Positions 24,201 to 35,435 of a stretch of DNA of 64,000 bases are shown here, piece after piece. A program made the translations under genes and the position numbers. The notes beneath the pieces were generated by a model that was not told the origin of the DNA, ran no database searches, and worked only from the letters and a program-made list of their open reading frames with translations. Within the stretch, counting starts at the first letter, position 1, and each line of letters opens with the position of its first letter. Source of the stretch: Dendrocalamus latiflorus (taxonomy: Eukaryota > Streptophyta > Magnoliopsida > Poales > Poaceae); assembly GCA_017311315.1 (NCBI GenBank), contig CM029644.1, positions 32,197,606 to 32,261,605 on the forward strand. Direction: 5' to 3'.

Positions 24201-26783
24201 AACATTTCATATTTACCTGATCCAGAAAATTCAGCACATCATTTCTTAAGTAATGTAGGGTGCATTATTTTATACTTGCTTCTTCTATGCTGATTAAAAT
24301 TGTTGGTCTGCAGCTAGACAGTGCAGCTAGAGCAAGAGAGATACTATTTGAGGACAGCTCTCGTGTTTCTCCTGGAAGTTTGGATGATCTTTTACTAGGT
24401 GCAGGTCTCACAAATCTTGAGTATGGATATTTGTGCGAGATTATGTGCCGTTCAGTTTGGGCTCCACAAATATTTAACTGTGGTGCACCTGATACGGCTA
24501 ACATGGAGGTAAGACAAAATCATCTACATTCTTTTATAAGGAAAGATTTTCCAAGCAGTCATTGTATCTTGAACCATTAGTCAAGTGTATTTGGAGAAAC
24601 AACTATTTTCTGAAAATATTTGTGTATATGTAAATTGAGGATTCTGAATGGTGCTTAATAAACCGTTACACTAGCAGTTATCCTCCTGATCCTGCAGTTT
24701 TTTGTACAAAAAAAATCACTGCAAGTTTTTCTTATTCTATTTTCTAGCTGTATATAGCAATGGTAGATGGTATTTTTCTGTTATTCCTTGCAAATGAGCC
24801 ATGTTATCTTTAGTATGCTAATCATTTGTTGAAGGGTCTTAAAACATGTCTCAAGTTTGAATGCTTTAATAAAGTTGGTGCCAATAATTTGGCATCTGAT
24901 AATTTATGATATGAAAAATCTCATTATAGGTCCTGTTGAGATATGGGACTAAGGAGCAACAGAAGCAATGGCTTGTTCCTTTATTGGAAGGGGAAATTCG
25001 TTCGGGATTTGCAATGACAGAACCACAAGTTGCATCTTCGGATGCAACAAATATAGAGTGTTCAATATCCAGGTAACGAAAGGAATAAAATATTTACAGG
25101 CGTGTTATTGGTGTGTTCATTTAGGCTGTTGATATATCATTACATGTGGTTACTGCCTCTCTTCTCGCTTTTAATTACAAGCTATTCTCTCGTTAAGGGC
25201 AATTGTATAGTTGAGAAACTGCATGTTTAGCAATACCTACTGCGACCAACATTTTCTTTTTGTCTCAGGTTTTCATTTGAAAAGTGTTTTTCAGTTTAAC
25301 AGCGAAAAAACAGTAAACTGGTTAAAAGCTTTAAATTTGGTGTTTATTTTCAGGAAAGCAATGATACCATACATTTCCTGACCTCTTCTCTTGATAGTTT
25401 ATACAAATGGCATCGCATTGTTTAGTTTGAGCTTTGTGCATTGCCGCTTGTGAGATGTTTTCCCCTGAACAGGCAGGGAGATTTCTATGTGATAAACGGC
25501 AAGAAATGGTGGACCAGCGGGGCTATGGACCCAAGGTGCAAAATCCTGATATTAATGGTAAATATAACATATATCCATGAAAGCGGTGCTATGGGTGATG
25601 CATATTTTTCTTTTAATGTTAAAGGTGTTTGTTTCATCCAGGGAAAGACAGATTTTTCTGCACCTAAACATAAGCAGCAGTCCATGATTTTAGTGGATGT
25701 CAACACTCCTGGGGTGAAGATAAGGAGACCATTATTATTGTTTGGTTTTGATGATGCACCCCATGGACATGCAGAGATTACTTTCAAGAATGTGCGTGTT
25801 CCCGTCACAAATATCCTCCTTGGGGAAGGACGGGGTTTTGAGATTGCTCAAGTAAGTAGCATTCTGCTGTTATAACCAATAACATTACTATAACCTTTAC
25901 CTTTTATGTCATATTTAAGATGCTTTGCAGGGAAGACTAGGTCCCGGAAGATTACATCATTGTATGAGACTAATTGGGGCAGCAGAACGTGGCATGGATA
26001 TGATGGTTGACAGGGCGTTAAGTAGGACTGCATTTGGAAAGAGGATTGCGCAGCATGGTTCCTTTTTATCAGATCTTGCAAAGGTATGGCCTCTTCAACT
26101 GCTTACATGGTTCATTTGAAAAGCTCTGAATTGATAAACGAATCAGTCTATTTCACAAACGCTGTGTTTTGAGATGCCACGTAAGCTAGGTATCGTTTCT
26201 ATGTTCCTTTGTTTTCTAGGTAGTTGCAATATTAATCTGCTACTTGTACGGATGGTGCTCCTGAGACCAGACAATAACATAGCATCTGTGGAACTATTAG
26301 TATTAGGGAACATCACACTTGGTTTACGAATGTTTGGATTTTAAACTTCATTTTTTTCCTCTCATGTTCTGTTGCGTGCATTCCACTAACATGGATGTGG
26401 AAACCAGTGTCGGATAGAACTGGAGCAGGCTAGACTTTTGGTGCTCGAAGCCGCCAATCAACTCGACCGACATGGGAACAAGAAAGCCCGTGGGATCCTC
26501 GCAATGGCCAAGGTAAACCAAGGTTCAGCACTTGCACCTTCTTTTTAATTGTTGTAGCAACAAAAATTCAGCGAATCTGGCCTTCATGTAGGTGGCAGCT
26601 CCAAATATGGCCCTGAAAGTGCTTGACATGGCAATGCAAGTTCACGGTGCTGCTGGTGTTTCATCCGACACGGTCTTATCACATCTATGGGCAACCGCTA
26701 GGACACTGCGGATTGCGGACGGCCCAGATGAAGTCCATCTTGGAACTATCGCGAAGCTAGAGCTGCAAAGAGCAAGGTTGTGA
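15289..26783 (+). CDS. IBR3: IBR3/ACAD10-type acyl-CoA dehydrogenase with N-terminal APH-like domain
   Basis: Flavin-dependent acyl-CoA dehydrogenase family protein; the Arabidopsis member acts in peroxisomal conversion of indole-3-butyric acid to auxin. Exons: 15289-15561, 16152-16292, 17490-17621, 22657-22845, 22943-23020, 23203-23322, 23420-23518, 23587-23711, 23913-24178, 24314-24508, 24930-25072, 25473-25557, 25642-25851, 25931-26083, 26408-26512, 26592-26783; about 834 codons, the family's usual size. The first half is an aminoglycoside-phosphotransferase-like fold (VHGDYRVDNLVF near residue 231, GILDWELSTLG). The second half is the dehydrogenase (FAMTEPQVASSDATN, WWTSGAMDPRCKI, ADGPDEVHLGTIAKLEL). 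The C-terminus ARL fits the PTS1 peroxisome signal. All junctions are GT-AG and keep frame except exon 8 to 9: donor TACGG|GTAATT and acceptor TATTAG|GTATTC give one base too many and a stop 29 codons on. Either this copy is broken or the true splice/base differs. Intron 3 contains a chromovirus. Confidence 0.9.
16650..16943. mobile_element. PIF/Harbinger-like MITE in IBR3 intron 2
   Basis: Ends GATCATGTACAATGCAGG and, complemented, GAGCATGTACAATGCAAG. TTA on both sides (16647-16649, 16944-16946). The interior repeats 'gatgctta/taagcat' words. Non-coding, 294 bp, within the intron between exons 2 and 3. Confidence 0.8.
17771..18148 (+). repeat. 5' LTR of the Reina-like element
   Basis: Begins TGTTATGG and ends ACACAACA (TG...CA). 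Contains TATAAATA at 17961-17968, the likely LTR promoter, and about 190 bp of downstream R/U5 sequence. Confidence 0.92.
18152..18160 (+). promoter_or_regulatory. Primer binding site (initiator tRNA-Met)
   Basis: TGGTATCAG starts three bases after the 5' LTR and is complementary to the 3' end of plant initiator tRNA-Met, the usual primer of plant chromoviruses. Confidence 0.85.
18166..21999 (+). pseudogene. Chromovirus gag-pol polyprotein, frameshifted
   Basis: From ATG 18166 the order is gag (YKVDFPLFDGNSDPLEWL), chromovirus-type zinc knuckle (CFNCDEQFTRGHRC), protease (ALVDSGSTHNFIS), reverse transcriptase (LDLRSGYHQIRM, FFDDILIFS), RNase H (VECDASGSGFGAVL, RTDHYSLKYLL), and integrase with its zinc-binding HHCC region and Asp, Asp, Glu in DFIDGF, SDRNTIF and ADGQSEVVNR. 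Catalytic residues look intact. Lesions: a small deletion and frame change between protease and RT near 19725, another near 20943 after RNase H, a TGA at 21370-21372 in integrase, and loss of everything after LLKLHR. So the copy is dead. Confidence 0.9.
21995..22353 (+). repeat. 3' LTR of the Reina-like element, 5'-trimmed
   Basis: Matches the 5' LTR from 'ggtaagcac' onward but lacks the opening TGTTATGGATTCC block and any polypurine tract. TATAAATA recurs at 22166-22173. Ends ACACAACA before the CTTAT duplication. Confidence 0.92.
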
Positions 26784-27159
26784 GATCATGGTTGTCCAGG
26801 GTCAAGAATAAATGAAGGGGACGGCAAACCTCTGTAGTACGTTAGGAAAGGACAGCATCACAGGTAGGTAGAATGGTTAATATTAAGTGGTGTACACTTG
26901 GTATTTTTAACTGTTAGCTGTTGCATTGTTGTCTGTCCATAAATCTTTGTGCTTTTGTTGTAAAGAGACCAGTCCTCCCAGTACAATTGCAGACTTAAAG
27001 CAGTACCCTTGAATGGTACTACAGATCTGAACATTGGCACTAACAAGCATGCTTTGTTTGTTGTGCAGCAGAGACGAATCAGAAGCAATAAGCCTATCCC
27101 CTTTTATGGCATAATCGGAAGACTCTTAGAACTGATTGAGATGATAAATTCTTATCAAG
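26784..27159 (+). other. 3' UTR and downstream flank of the IBR3-like gene
   Basis: AATAAATG at 26807 and several T-rich runs follow the TGA. The exact poly(A) site is not visible. The Copia remnant starts within about 380 bp of the stop codon. Confidence 0.5.
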
Positions 27160-29440
27160 ATAATTTGTACTGTTATGTGATGAGGAAGGAGTTCACGGTA
27201 TCTCACCGCACCTTATTCACCTCAGCAAAATGGGGTGGTGGAGCACCAGAATCGAACTGTGCTGACGACAACTAGAAGCCTTTTGAAGACTATGGGAATG
27301 CCAAGCAGGATGTGGGGAGAGGTAGCTCGCTATGCCGTTTATCTGCTGAACTAGGTGCCGACCAAGGCTCTGGCCAGTGTCACTCCACATAAAGCGTGGA
27401 CAGTCAGGAAGCTAAACCTGCCACATGTGAGGATCTTTGGCCATACTGCACACACAAAAATACCGGCTGTCCATTTGAAGAAACTGGATGACAGAAGGAA
27501 AGCTTTCGTACACTTTGGTGTCGAAGAAGGGAGTAAGGCATATTGCCTCTATGATCCTCAAAGCAAGAAGATTGATGTGAGCCAGGATGTGGTATTTGAG
27601 GAAGATAGGAAGTGGAATTGGGAGATGACACGTAATGACGAGATCAGTGAGATTGCTGAGTTTACTATAGCATATCTTGCAACAGAAATTGAGAGGGAAC
27701 TGCAATAGCGAGGCTCAATTGCCATAGACCAAGAGCCACATAATGAAGAGAGAGCCTTGGCAGCACATTCAGGCTCCTCAAGCCCTTCCTATCCAGAAAC
27801 AGATGAAGAATCCATGAGGTACCGAGCACTTCCTAAGATTTATACAAAAACACAATCAATTGAACTCGATCCAGATCTATTGTTGCTGGCAACTGAAGAA
27901 CCATATAGCTACCAAGAGGCTACATATTCACCCGAGTGGTAGGATGCCATGAGAAAGGATTTGGAGGCAAGAGAAAAACAAAGCTTAGACTCTCACTGAG
28001 TTGCCAGCTGGTCACAACGTAATTGGACTTAAGTGGATATACAACTGAAGGAAGAATCAAGTGGGAATCTTGTCATGCACAAAGCACGTATTGTTGCAAA
28101 GGGATATGTGTAGAAACAAGGTATAGACTATGAAGAGGTATTTGCACCGGTGCAAGGATGGAAACAATGAGATTATTGTTGGCATTAGTAGCTCAAGAGA
28201 ATTGGCAGGTTCACCACCTTGATATCAAATCGATATTTTTGAATGGGAAGCTCCAAGAGGTCTATGTGAAGCAACTCGAGGGTTTTTCTGTTGCAAATCA
28301 AGAACATCTTGTATACAAGCTATCCAAGGCGCTTTATGGTTTGCGTCAGGCCCCAAGGGCATGGAACATTTGTCTAGATTGTACTCTAAGAGAGCTCGAT
28401 TTTCAGAGATGCCCCCAAGAGCAAGCTCTCTACAAAAGGAGTAGTGGGTCTGAGCTGTTAGTGGTGGGAGTTTATGTGGATGATTTGATTGTTACTGGAA
28501 CAAGCAAAGAACAGATACATTTATTCAAGCAAAACATGATGAAAGAATATGAGATAAGTGACCTTAGACTTCTTTCATACTACCTAGACTTCTTTCATAC
28601 TACCTAGGAATCGAGGTGGAATAGAAAAAAGGAGCTATCACCTTGAAGCAATTAGAGTATACCAATGAAGTGTTACAAGTGGCCGGTATGTGGGAGTGCA
28701 ATTCGGCAAAAGTTCCTATGGAACCAAGACTACATTTGAGCAAGGATGAGGAGGAAGTACCATTAGATGCCACCGATTTCTGTCGCATAATTGGGAGCCT
28801 GAGGTATCTCACACATGCACGATCGGATCTGGGTTATTCAGTGGGCATGTTGAGCATGTTCGTGCAAACACTCAAGGAGTCGTACCTTCAGGCAGTCAAG
28901 CAGGTCCTGAGGTATGTAAAGGGCACCATCAACTCTGGTTTGGAGTATAAAAAAGGAGGTTATGGACTCTTGACAGGCTACAGTGACAGTGATCTCGCTG
29001 GGGGTGTGGAAGACAGGAAGAGCACAAGTGATTTCGCATTTTACCACTCCGGAAGCCTGATAGTATAGAGCTCATAGAAAGAAGATTGTTGCACTCTCCT
29101 CCTGCAAAGCCGAGTTCATGGCGGCAAGAGGCGCAACTTGTCAGGCGATCTGGCTCAGAAGTCTATTGAGTGAAATCACTGGGAAGAAGCCTGAACCAGT
29201 GACCATGTACGTGGACAATAAGTCGGCAATCACACTCATGAAGAACCCGGTGTTCCATGGATGAAGTAAGCACATTGATACACGTTTTCATTTCATTAGA
29301 GAATGTGTAGAACATGGACAAATAATGTAGAGTATATCAGCACAGAAGAGCAGTGAGCCGACATCCTTACCAAGGCGCTTCCCAGGATCAAATTTGGCGA
29401 AATGCGTGAATTGATCGGAGTTAGAGATCTCACAACCTGA
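27160..29440 (+). pseudogene. Copia-type pol remnant (integrase end, RT, RNase H)
   Basis: Decayed Ty1/copia polyprotein, truncated at its 5' side. Visible parts: EFTVSH and CPTKALASVTPHKAW-like integrase end (27190-27480), the linker YDPQSKKIDVSQDVVFEED (27550-27610), reverse transcriptase with VHHLDIKSIFLNGKLQEVYV, LYGLRQAPRAW and the catalytic VYVDDLIVTG (28200-28500), then RNase H with YSDSDLAG, SSCKAEFMAA and YVDNKSAITLMKNP (28975-29250). Many stops and frame changes break it. Gag, protease and the 5' LTR are missing. The small duplication 'cttctttcatactacctaga' at 28569-28607 is one lesion. Confidence 0.88.
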
Positions 29441-29458
29441 GTCAGGTTTGGGGGTGAG

Positions 29459-30245
29459 TGTGGTCGAATAAACCTGACTAGTCGACCGGTCTATGTGTGG
29501 TCATTACGATCGGTGTCTGCGTGGTCGTAACGATCAGTCTCTGTGTGGTCGTTATGTCTGGTGTCTGTGTTGTCATTTCGACTAGTTTCGTTGTGGTCAT
29601 TACGGACAATCTGTGTGTGGTCGTTATGATCGGTATTCGTGTGGTCATTACAATTGGTGACATTGTGGTCGTTTCGATCAGTCTCTGTGCGTGGTCATAA
29701 CGACTGGTGTCTGCATGGTCGTAATGATCTGTTTGTGTGGTCATAACGACCGGTGTCTGCGTGGTTGTAACGATCGGTCTATGTGGTCATAACGACTCGA
29801 TCAGTCTCTGTGTGGTCGCACACGATCGGCACTGTAGCAGTCGTTGGTTTCTGCAGCAGTTGGAGATCCCTGTACCAGTCGGCAGCAGGTTCCTGTAGAA
29901 GTTGGTATTCACTATAGCAGTCGGCGGTGGGTTCATGTAGCAGTCGACGGGAATTGTAGCAGTTGTCAGCGTATTGTGCAGTGTTGGCAAGCAGTGTGGT
30001 AATTGAGGCCGTAGAAATCGGATCTCGGTCGGTCTAATGTTTTGTAGAAAGAAAAAAGTCTGTAATATAGTCAATAATATAAGTTGCTGTAGAAAGAAGA
30101 TAACGAAAAAAATTATCCCAAACACTCTTTCTTAAGGTCTAAAACTTTATTCGTTCTTATTCTCTATTTTTTCTGTTCTTTATTAAACAGTAGAAAACTC
30201 TCAATTGATTTTGGTGTGTTGATCCGCGTGGCAGTATGTCCAACA
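29459..30245 (+). repeat. 3' LTR of the Copia remnant
   Basis: Preceded by the purine tract TTTGGGGGTGAG. Begins TGTGGTCGAATAAACC and probably ends GTCCAACA after a U5-like 'ttctgttctttattaaacag' zone. No 5' LTR or target duplication remains, so the right edge is inferred. Confidence 0.6.
29496..29829 (+). repeat. Degenerate tandem array of about 24 bp units in the Copia LTR
   Basis: About 14 units of the form 'tggtcgttacgatcggtctctg' with variants at nearly every position but a preserved tggtc.t...ga core. A looser 'gtagcagtcgg' repeat follows to about 29950. U3 repeats of this kind often hold enhancer-like sites in plant Copia elements; function here is not shown. Confidence 0.8.
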
Positions 30246-30553
30246 AATAGTACGTACGCTGGAAGCAGGCCGAGTTTTCTGGGAAGGGAAGTTGGGAACA
30301 TCGAAATGAAGGCTCGCTCTTCCCGCACTTTCCAGGGACAATTAAGGATGGCTCCGTCACCATGTTCGACTCGTGGCTTCGGCCTCACTCTCGATGCTCT
30401 CGAACAGGCCACGTGTCGAACACTCCCCAGCTCGTTTCCCACTCCGGCCACACTCTCGACGCTCCCAAACGCGCGCGCGGCGTTCTGACTGCCATCGCGG
30501 CCGCCATAACCAACGAAATCACCGAGCAACAGAAGAAAAACGAACAAGTTCCC
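30246..30553. other. Non-coding or unrecognised stretch
   Basis: GC-rich from 30360 to 30530. The minus strand has ATGGCGGCCGCGATGGC at about 30495-30511 with a 40-codon frame and no recognisable domain. Could be a clipped gene start; not called. Confidence 0.3.
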
Positions 30554-30556
30554 TAA

Positions 30557-30898
30557 GAGCAAGTTTAATAGTATAGATAGCTGCTACCTCCAATACATTT
30601 CCATGTCATCAAAAGGTAAGATGCAGCCAACTCATACAATAAGCTAGCTATAAGTTGTCTCTACAAGAGCTCTCAATCATTTAATACATACATGGGTATT
30701 GGGCATTTAATACATGCATGGTATAGCAGTTAGTTCTATTGGTACATGCATGGATAACGCCTCTTTTCCTGTGCTATAGCCTGACTCTTGCATGGGAGCC
30801 GGCTTGGCTCTCTCTCTCCTTTTCTCTCCCCTCCACATAGGACTATGCTGACATGGATTCCCTTATAGCTAGCATAGTCAGCCTTATTAAACTTGCTC
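30557..30898. mobile_element. PIF/Harbinger-like MITE A
   Basis: Ends GAGCAAGTTTAATA and TATTAAACTTGCTC are perfect inverted repeats. TAA at 30554-30556 and 30899-30901. 342 bp, non-coding. Confidence 0.85.
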
Positions 30899-30901
30899 TA
30901 A

Positions 30902-31184
30902 GAGCATCTCCAATGGGTCTATAGCAGCTATCTACAAGAGAGTCCATGTCATCAACTGTCCTACGTGGAAGATATTAAATGAAGAAAGAGAACGCAGCTC
31001 TCTACAGCTCTAGAGATAGTCTATAGCGCCAAACGAGGCAGCCTCCATAAATTCTGTGTGTGCATGTAAGCATCAAATAGCTATCCTTATAGATAGTTCT
31101 TTAGAATGCTAACTTTAGTGTGTACTATATAGATGATGTGGAAGTCTTATAGTTAGTTGCTAGCTATAACCATTGGAGATGCCC
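30902..31184. mobile_element. PIF/Harbinger-like MITE B, abutting MITE A
   Basis: Ends GAGCATCTCCAATGG and CCATTGGAGATGCCC. TAA at 30899-30901 and 31185-31187. It shares its left TAA with the right TAA of MITE A. 283 bp, non-coding. Confidence 0.85.
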
Positions 31185-31210
31185 TAAGAAAGCCATTCTC
31201 TATTGAAATA

Positions 31211-31447
31211 GGGTATTGATAAACATCATCCGGATGTTTTCTTTCTAACTATCATCCAGATTTGTGACCGTTGGATTAGAGATCCAAGGGCCACAAATTC
31301 TCCCCACCCCCTCCAAAAAAAATTCACCCCTCTCTAAAAAAAATTCTCCCCCCTCCAAAAAAAGAGACCGTCGGATCTCTAATCCAACGGTCCGAAATTT
31401 GGATGATTGTTGGGAAGAAAACACCCGGGTGATACCTATACACACCC
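31211..31447. mobile_element. Mutator-type MITE, 237 bp
   Basis: Inverted halves of about 85-100 bp (GGGTATTGATAAACATCATC versus complement GGGTGTGTATAGGTATCACC, then gaccgttggattagagatcc in both). The 9 bp duplication ATTGAAATA is present at 31202-31210 and 31448-31456. The loop holds A- and C-rich runs. Non-coding. Confidence 0.85.
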
Positions 31448-31456
31448 ATTGAAATA

Positions 31457-31991
31457 TATGGTGGCGGTTTTTTGAAGTAAATTTTTGAAATGATTTTTTA
31501 AATTTAAAATCGTATATGTCATTTACGTTAGCTCAAAATAACAAGGTCTCAAAAATGGGCTCTCAAAAATGGGGAACGACGGACTCTGCTATGTTTGTTG
31601 ACGAAGTCATGCTTCCAAGAGCGGATCCACCGCCTGGCTGCTCGGCCTCGTCGGCGAGCAGCCGTTAGAACCTTACCATTGCTGTTGTCCGAGACGATTC
31701 CAACAAGCGACTCCTGAGTTAGCCACATTGTGGCTATGCTTCATTTTTGATGGGCTTCGATGGCCTGTTTTGTGTCATTCAACCGGCCAACCCATTTGCC
31801 CGAACTCCCAAAATTGCCTGGCTCCGCCACTGTTAACGCTTCATCCCTATGGCTAAGGCGACCTTCAGGTGACAGCACAGTTTACACACAAGCTACGATT
31901 GCAGCTGGTCAGATTGCATGTGTGCCATGTGTGCCAAATCTTGAGATGTCAACTGTAGCATAGCGTAAGAAACGTTGCTACATCTGTGTAT
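31457..31991. other. Non-coding spacer
   Basis: No gene recognised. Near 31810 'ctggctccgccactg' resembles a hAT-type terminus and 31614-31630 could be a poor partner, but no duplication supports it. Confidence 0.35.
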
Positions 31992-33403
31992 ATCTTTACT
32001 ATATAAAAGAAGGAGTTGGTGGTTGGTGCGGCCTCTCCTACCCTTTTTCACATCTCTTCATAGCCGTCCGATGATACTAACAAGATCTGTACGCTCCTTC
32101 GTACTCACAAAGCTATCCTCAATACTCACGATCCAATCTTTCTTTGGAAACTGCAACCGGCTTCTCACCCCAACCGCACTACCTCATGTTCCCTTCCCCT
32201 CCCCCACGAACTTCACCCCAACCGACGCACGCCATCCCCTTCCTCTCCCTCTCCGCTCCGCCTCAATCCCTAGCCTCCCCGGTTCAATCCCGCTCTGTCG
32301 TCTCGACCGGATCTACGAGCGCGGCGCCGTCTGGAAGCCACCCTCCCCTGATGCCGCCCTGCCTCCTCTCCGCCGCCCCCTCCCTCAACGCCGCCGCCCC
32401 ACCAAACCCCAGATCAGCCGCCTCCACGGTGAGCAGCAATGTCCGCGGCGATGTCGTAGATTGAAGCCGGTGGCGGACGGAGACTGGCGACAACGCCAAT
32501 GAGGCCGCCACCGCCATTGAAGCCGCTGTCTACGCGAACTGCTATCCATGTAGTCGCTAGGACATGGCCGAAGGGAGTAAGGGACGCGGACGGCAGCAGC
32601 GCGGCCGAGGAAACCAGCGCAGGCGGCAGCCTCAGGCGAGCACCGCGGATGTGCCCTCACGCGCTGTGGCTGGTGCGGGGAGAGCGAGGTAGGGAGCGGC
32701 GGCAATGCGCTCCTCGCCGTCGGCCAGGTCATCGCCGACCTCAACTTCATCCGCAAGGTCTACTTCTCCTCCGAAGGCAGCTGATCATGGATGGTGAGCA
32801 CAAATTAGCACACCAATATTTAGTATACTTTCCATTCCATGCTTACCTCAGTTTGCTGCAGCGGTCTGGTAGACTGCTAAAGATCTACCTCAGTTGTGGA
32901 ATCCAACCAAGTATTTTTTGCAAAGTGTACATCTGATACTTATGGAATGGTAAAAGGAAAGGTGGAATTGTTCAACTAGGTGGAAAAAGTGCCAATAAAT
33001 CAAGATGGACTATCAAGGCTAAACTGGAACTTATGTTTGGACTTAATGCATTGTACTTGTACCCATTTTTGCATTAGCGATATTAATAAGCTGCACCTCA
33101 TCCCATTCTCCCATGCATGAAAATGTGCTTTAGCCCTAAATATTCAGTTCAAAGCATAATCCAGAAATTGATGGTTCGATTGCATTTCTCAGAAATGCTT
33201 GAATCATTTCTACACCATTTGACGTCACAGCTCCAGGCTATATAAATATTAGACTTAGTTGTATTTTCATATTGAAACAAATCTTACATCTATGTTGTCA
33301 CACCTTTTGTAGAGACAAACGCCAGGCTATGTAAATGTTGGACTTTGTTGTGTTTTTCATCTTGAGATAAACCTTATATTTTTGGCCTGCATATGTCATA
33401 CAG

Positions 33404-34144
33404 GTCCGGTTTCCAGCCAAAAAGGTCTTTGGAGGTTATTATGTTTACACGATTTGGAATTAGCTGCTTGGGAAGGTTGGCCCTCATTTTCCATAAGTTA
33501 CATCTTATATTAAGCAATAATACCATTTCTGCTTCTGCTAATTGTGGCATGGTCCTAATTTGTTGGATCTCATCTTTTTTCTCCTTGAAATTGTGCAGCC
33601 GCTTAATGGCTGGGAGTGAAGAACTAGCTCAATCCCTCGAAAAGACAGTTGACAACAAGAATGTATCATTTTTTGATGCTGCTGACTCTGCTGGCTACAA
33701 GATGCATCCAGAGGACCTACATAATGTGATTTTGAAGAAAGATAGTTATTTTGCTTTTATTGAATTGCACATTGAATAGGGTCCCATCTTGGAGAAAGAA
33801 GGTTGGATTTTGAGTGAATTAATATTTATGTTGTCTGAAATTGCTCTTACTCATGTCTGTTCTTTTAACAGGTATCCCAATTGGCATTGTTACTGCTATT
33901 GCTGCTCCTGCAAGTATTAAGGTGGAATTTGAAGGGAATGGGGGTCATGCTGGAGCAGTGCTCATGCCCACAAGGTTAGCATCTCCGTCCATTTGCTTAC
34001 ATACTTGTTGAAGGGTCTCCACATATATGTATGGTAAATGGGTGTTCTACAGAAATGATGCTGGATTGGCAGCAGCTGAGCTGGCATTAGCAGTTGAGAA
34101 ACATGTTTTGGAATCAATATCAATTGATACTGTTGGCACTGTTG
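33404..34144 (+). pseudogene. UAH: Captured fragment of ureidoglycolate amidohydrolase
   Basis: Four exons with intact GT-AG borders: 33404-33475, 33599-33801, 33872-33974 and 34053-34144. They encode SGFQPKRSLEVIMFT, RFGISCLGSRLMAGSEELAQ, FFDAADSAGYKMHPEDLHNV, IPIGIVTAIAAPASIKVEFE, NGGHAGAVLMPTRNDAG and LAAAELALAVEKHVLES, the central part of plant UAH, a Mn-dependent enzyme of purine-ring breakdown (ureide pathway, ER). Lesions: the five residues SEEPT expected between MFT and RFG are missing, and TAG at 33777-33779 replaces the Gln of HIEQGP. N- and C-terminal parts are absent. Certainly non-functional as an enzyme. Confidence 0.88.
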
Positions 34145-34860
34145 GTACGTTTGATAAATTAGGTTTTATTTTCTAAGTCATATGTACCATTAGTTCACTC
34201 ATGCCTGTGATGTTGTAATATCCTGTAGTATATGTGGACTAAATATGTGTTCCTCGACAAATTGATTTGCAGCTGCATGAAGCATGTGTTGATTTCTGGT
34301 GAATAGAATTCTTAACCTGCATGTTACCTCCATTTTAGTGTGTATTCATCCCTTCTTGGATTATGTCTTCTGACCATTTCTTTCCTATTTTCAGTTCATG
34401 TTGATCGAGTTTATTCCTAAAATGGAGGTTACAAACTATTAAATGACTATGGGTAGTTGGTATTTGCTCTGCCCTAAATTTTTTGCAAAAACTGTATTCT
34501 ATAGGGTGCATAGCTCTAATATTCTCCCTAGATTGCAAAGTATTATGGGTATCCTGCTGGTAACTAGCTGTTTACTGCAACAGAATATACACTAAGGTAA
34601 TTTATAAATGCTTAGCAAAATAGTAGCGATGTTGAGTGATGGTTGGTAGGCACCCTACATATTTTTGTTCTCTTTTTAACTTATTCTTAGTATTGGTTGG
34701 TTGTCACGTAAAAAGTTCTCTTTTAGCGATGTTTACTGTATTGTATTGGTTGGTTGTCATGTAAAAAGTTCTCTTTTTCTACATAAACATACAATGTAAC
34801 ATTAGAAGTCCAGCAAAGTCACTGTTCACATTTCTTTGGGGGAACCAGGGAAGTGCATAC

Positions 34861-35435
34861 CAGGGTACCGGCAAGAACCCCACATGTCTCTAAATTTATT
34901 TTTGTGTTTGCCTCAGCAACCCTTAGAAAACACTCCATCAACTTCACTGGCTAACAAGGTAAATTGAAATCATCAGTTGAAATAGGTCGATGTTATACAT
35001 CAGTAACAAATAAATGTAGATAGATGATCCATACTCATGTATTTCCTATAAAGCTTTAGGTTCAGAACTATATTAGGGTTTGAAAAGGAAAAGGCCTATT
35101 TTGAACTTCCAACGTGCAAGTTCTGATAATGTCCAGTTTCTGAGAAGTCCTGGTGTTGGATCAGCAACGCATGATGGGGAAATTGGTCTACACTCAGGAT
35201 GTACCTCTGCCAGGACAGGTGGGGGAGAAGGCTGCCTGATATTTAACTGGGATAACTCTTCTTCCAGACTAACAGAAGGCATGGAGGTGCATTCTTCTGC
35301 TGGTGCAGACCATCGACCATCATCCAGAGACAGAACAGATTTCATATCCTCGTTATCATTTGTAGTGCTATCCGTAGATGCCATACTGGGACCATGCAAA
35401 CCATCTTGGTTCAAGATAGCTGGCACTAAACTGCA
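34861..35435 (-). pseudogene. AMSH: Captured fragment of AMSH-like deubiquitinase
   Basis: On the minus strand one exon (about 35435-35114) encodes MKSVLSLDDGRWSAPAEE, SVSLEEELSQLNIRQPSPPP and VLAEVHPECRPISPS, then after a one-base frame change SETGHYQNLH. The next exon (34950-34861) encodes VKLMECFLRVAEAN and LETCGVLAGTL, the start of the JAMM/MPN domain. Plant AMSH proteins remove K63-linked ubiquitin chains at endosomes. The catalytic JAMM motif is not included. Exon order is consistent with minus-strand transcription, opposite to the UAH fragment. Confidence 0.8.

Noticed and set aside
31614..31826. Possible hAT MITE
   Set aside because: Right end resembles CAGTGGCGGAGCCA but the left end matches poorly and there is no 8 bp duplication.
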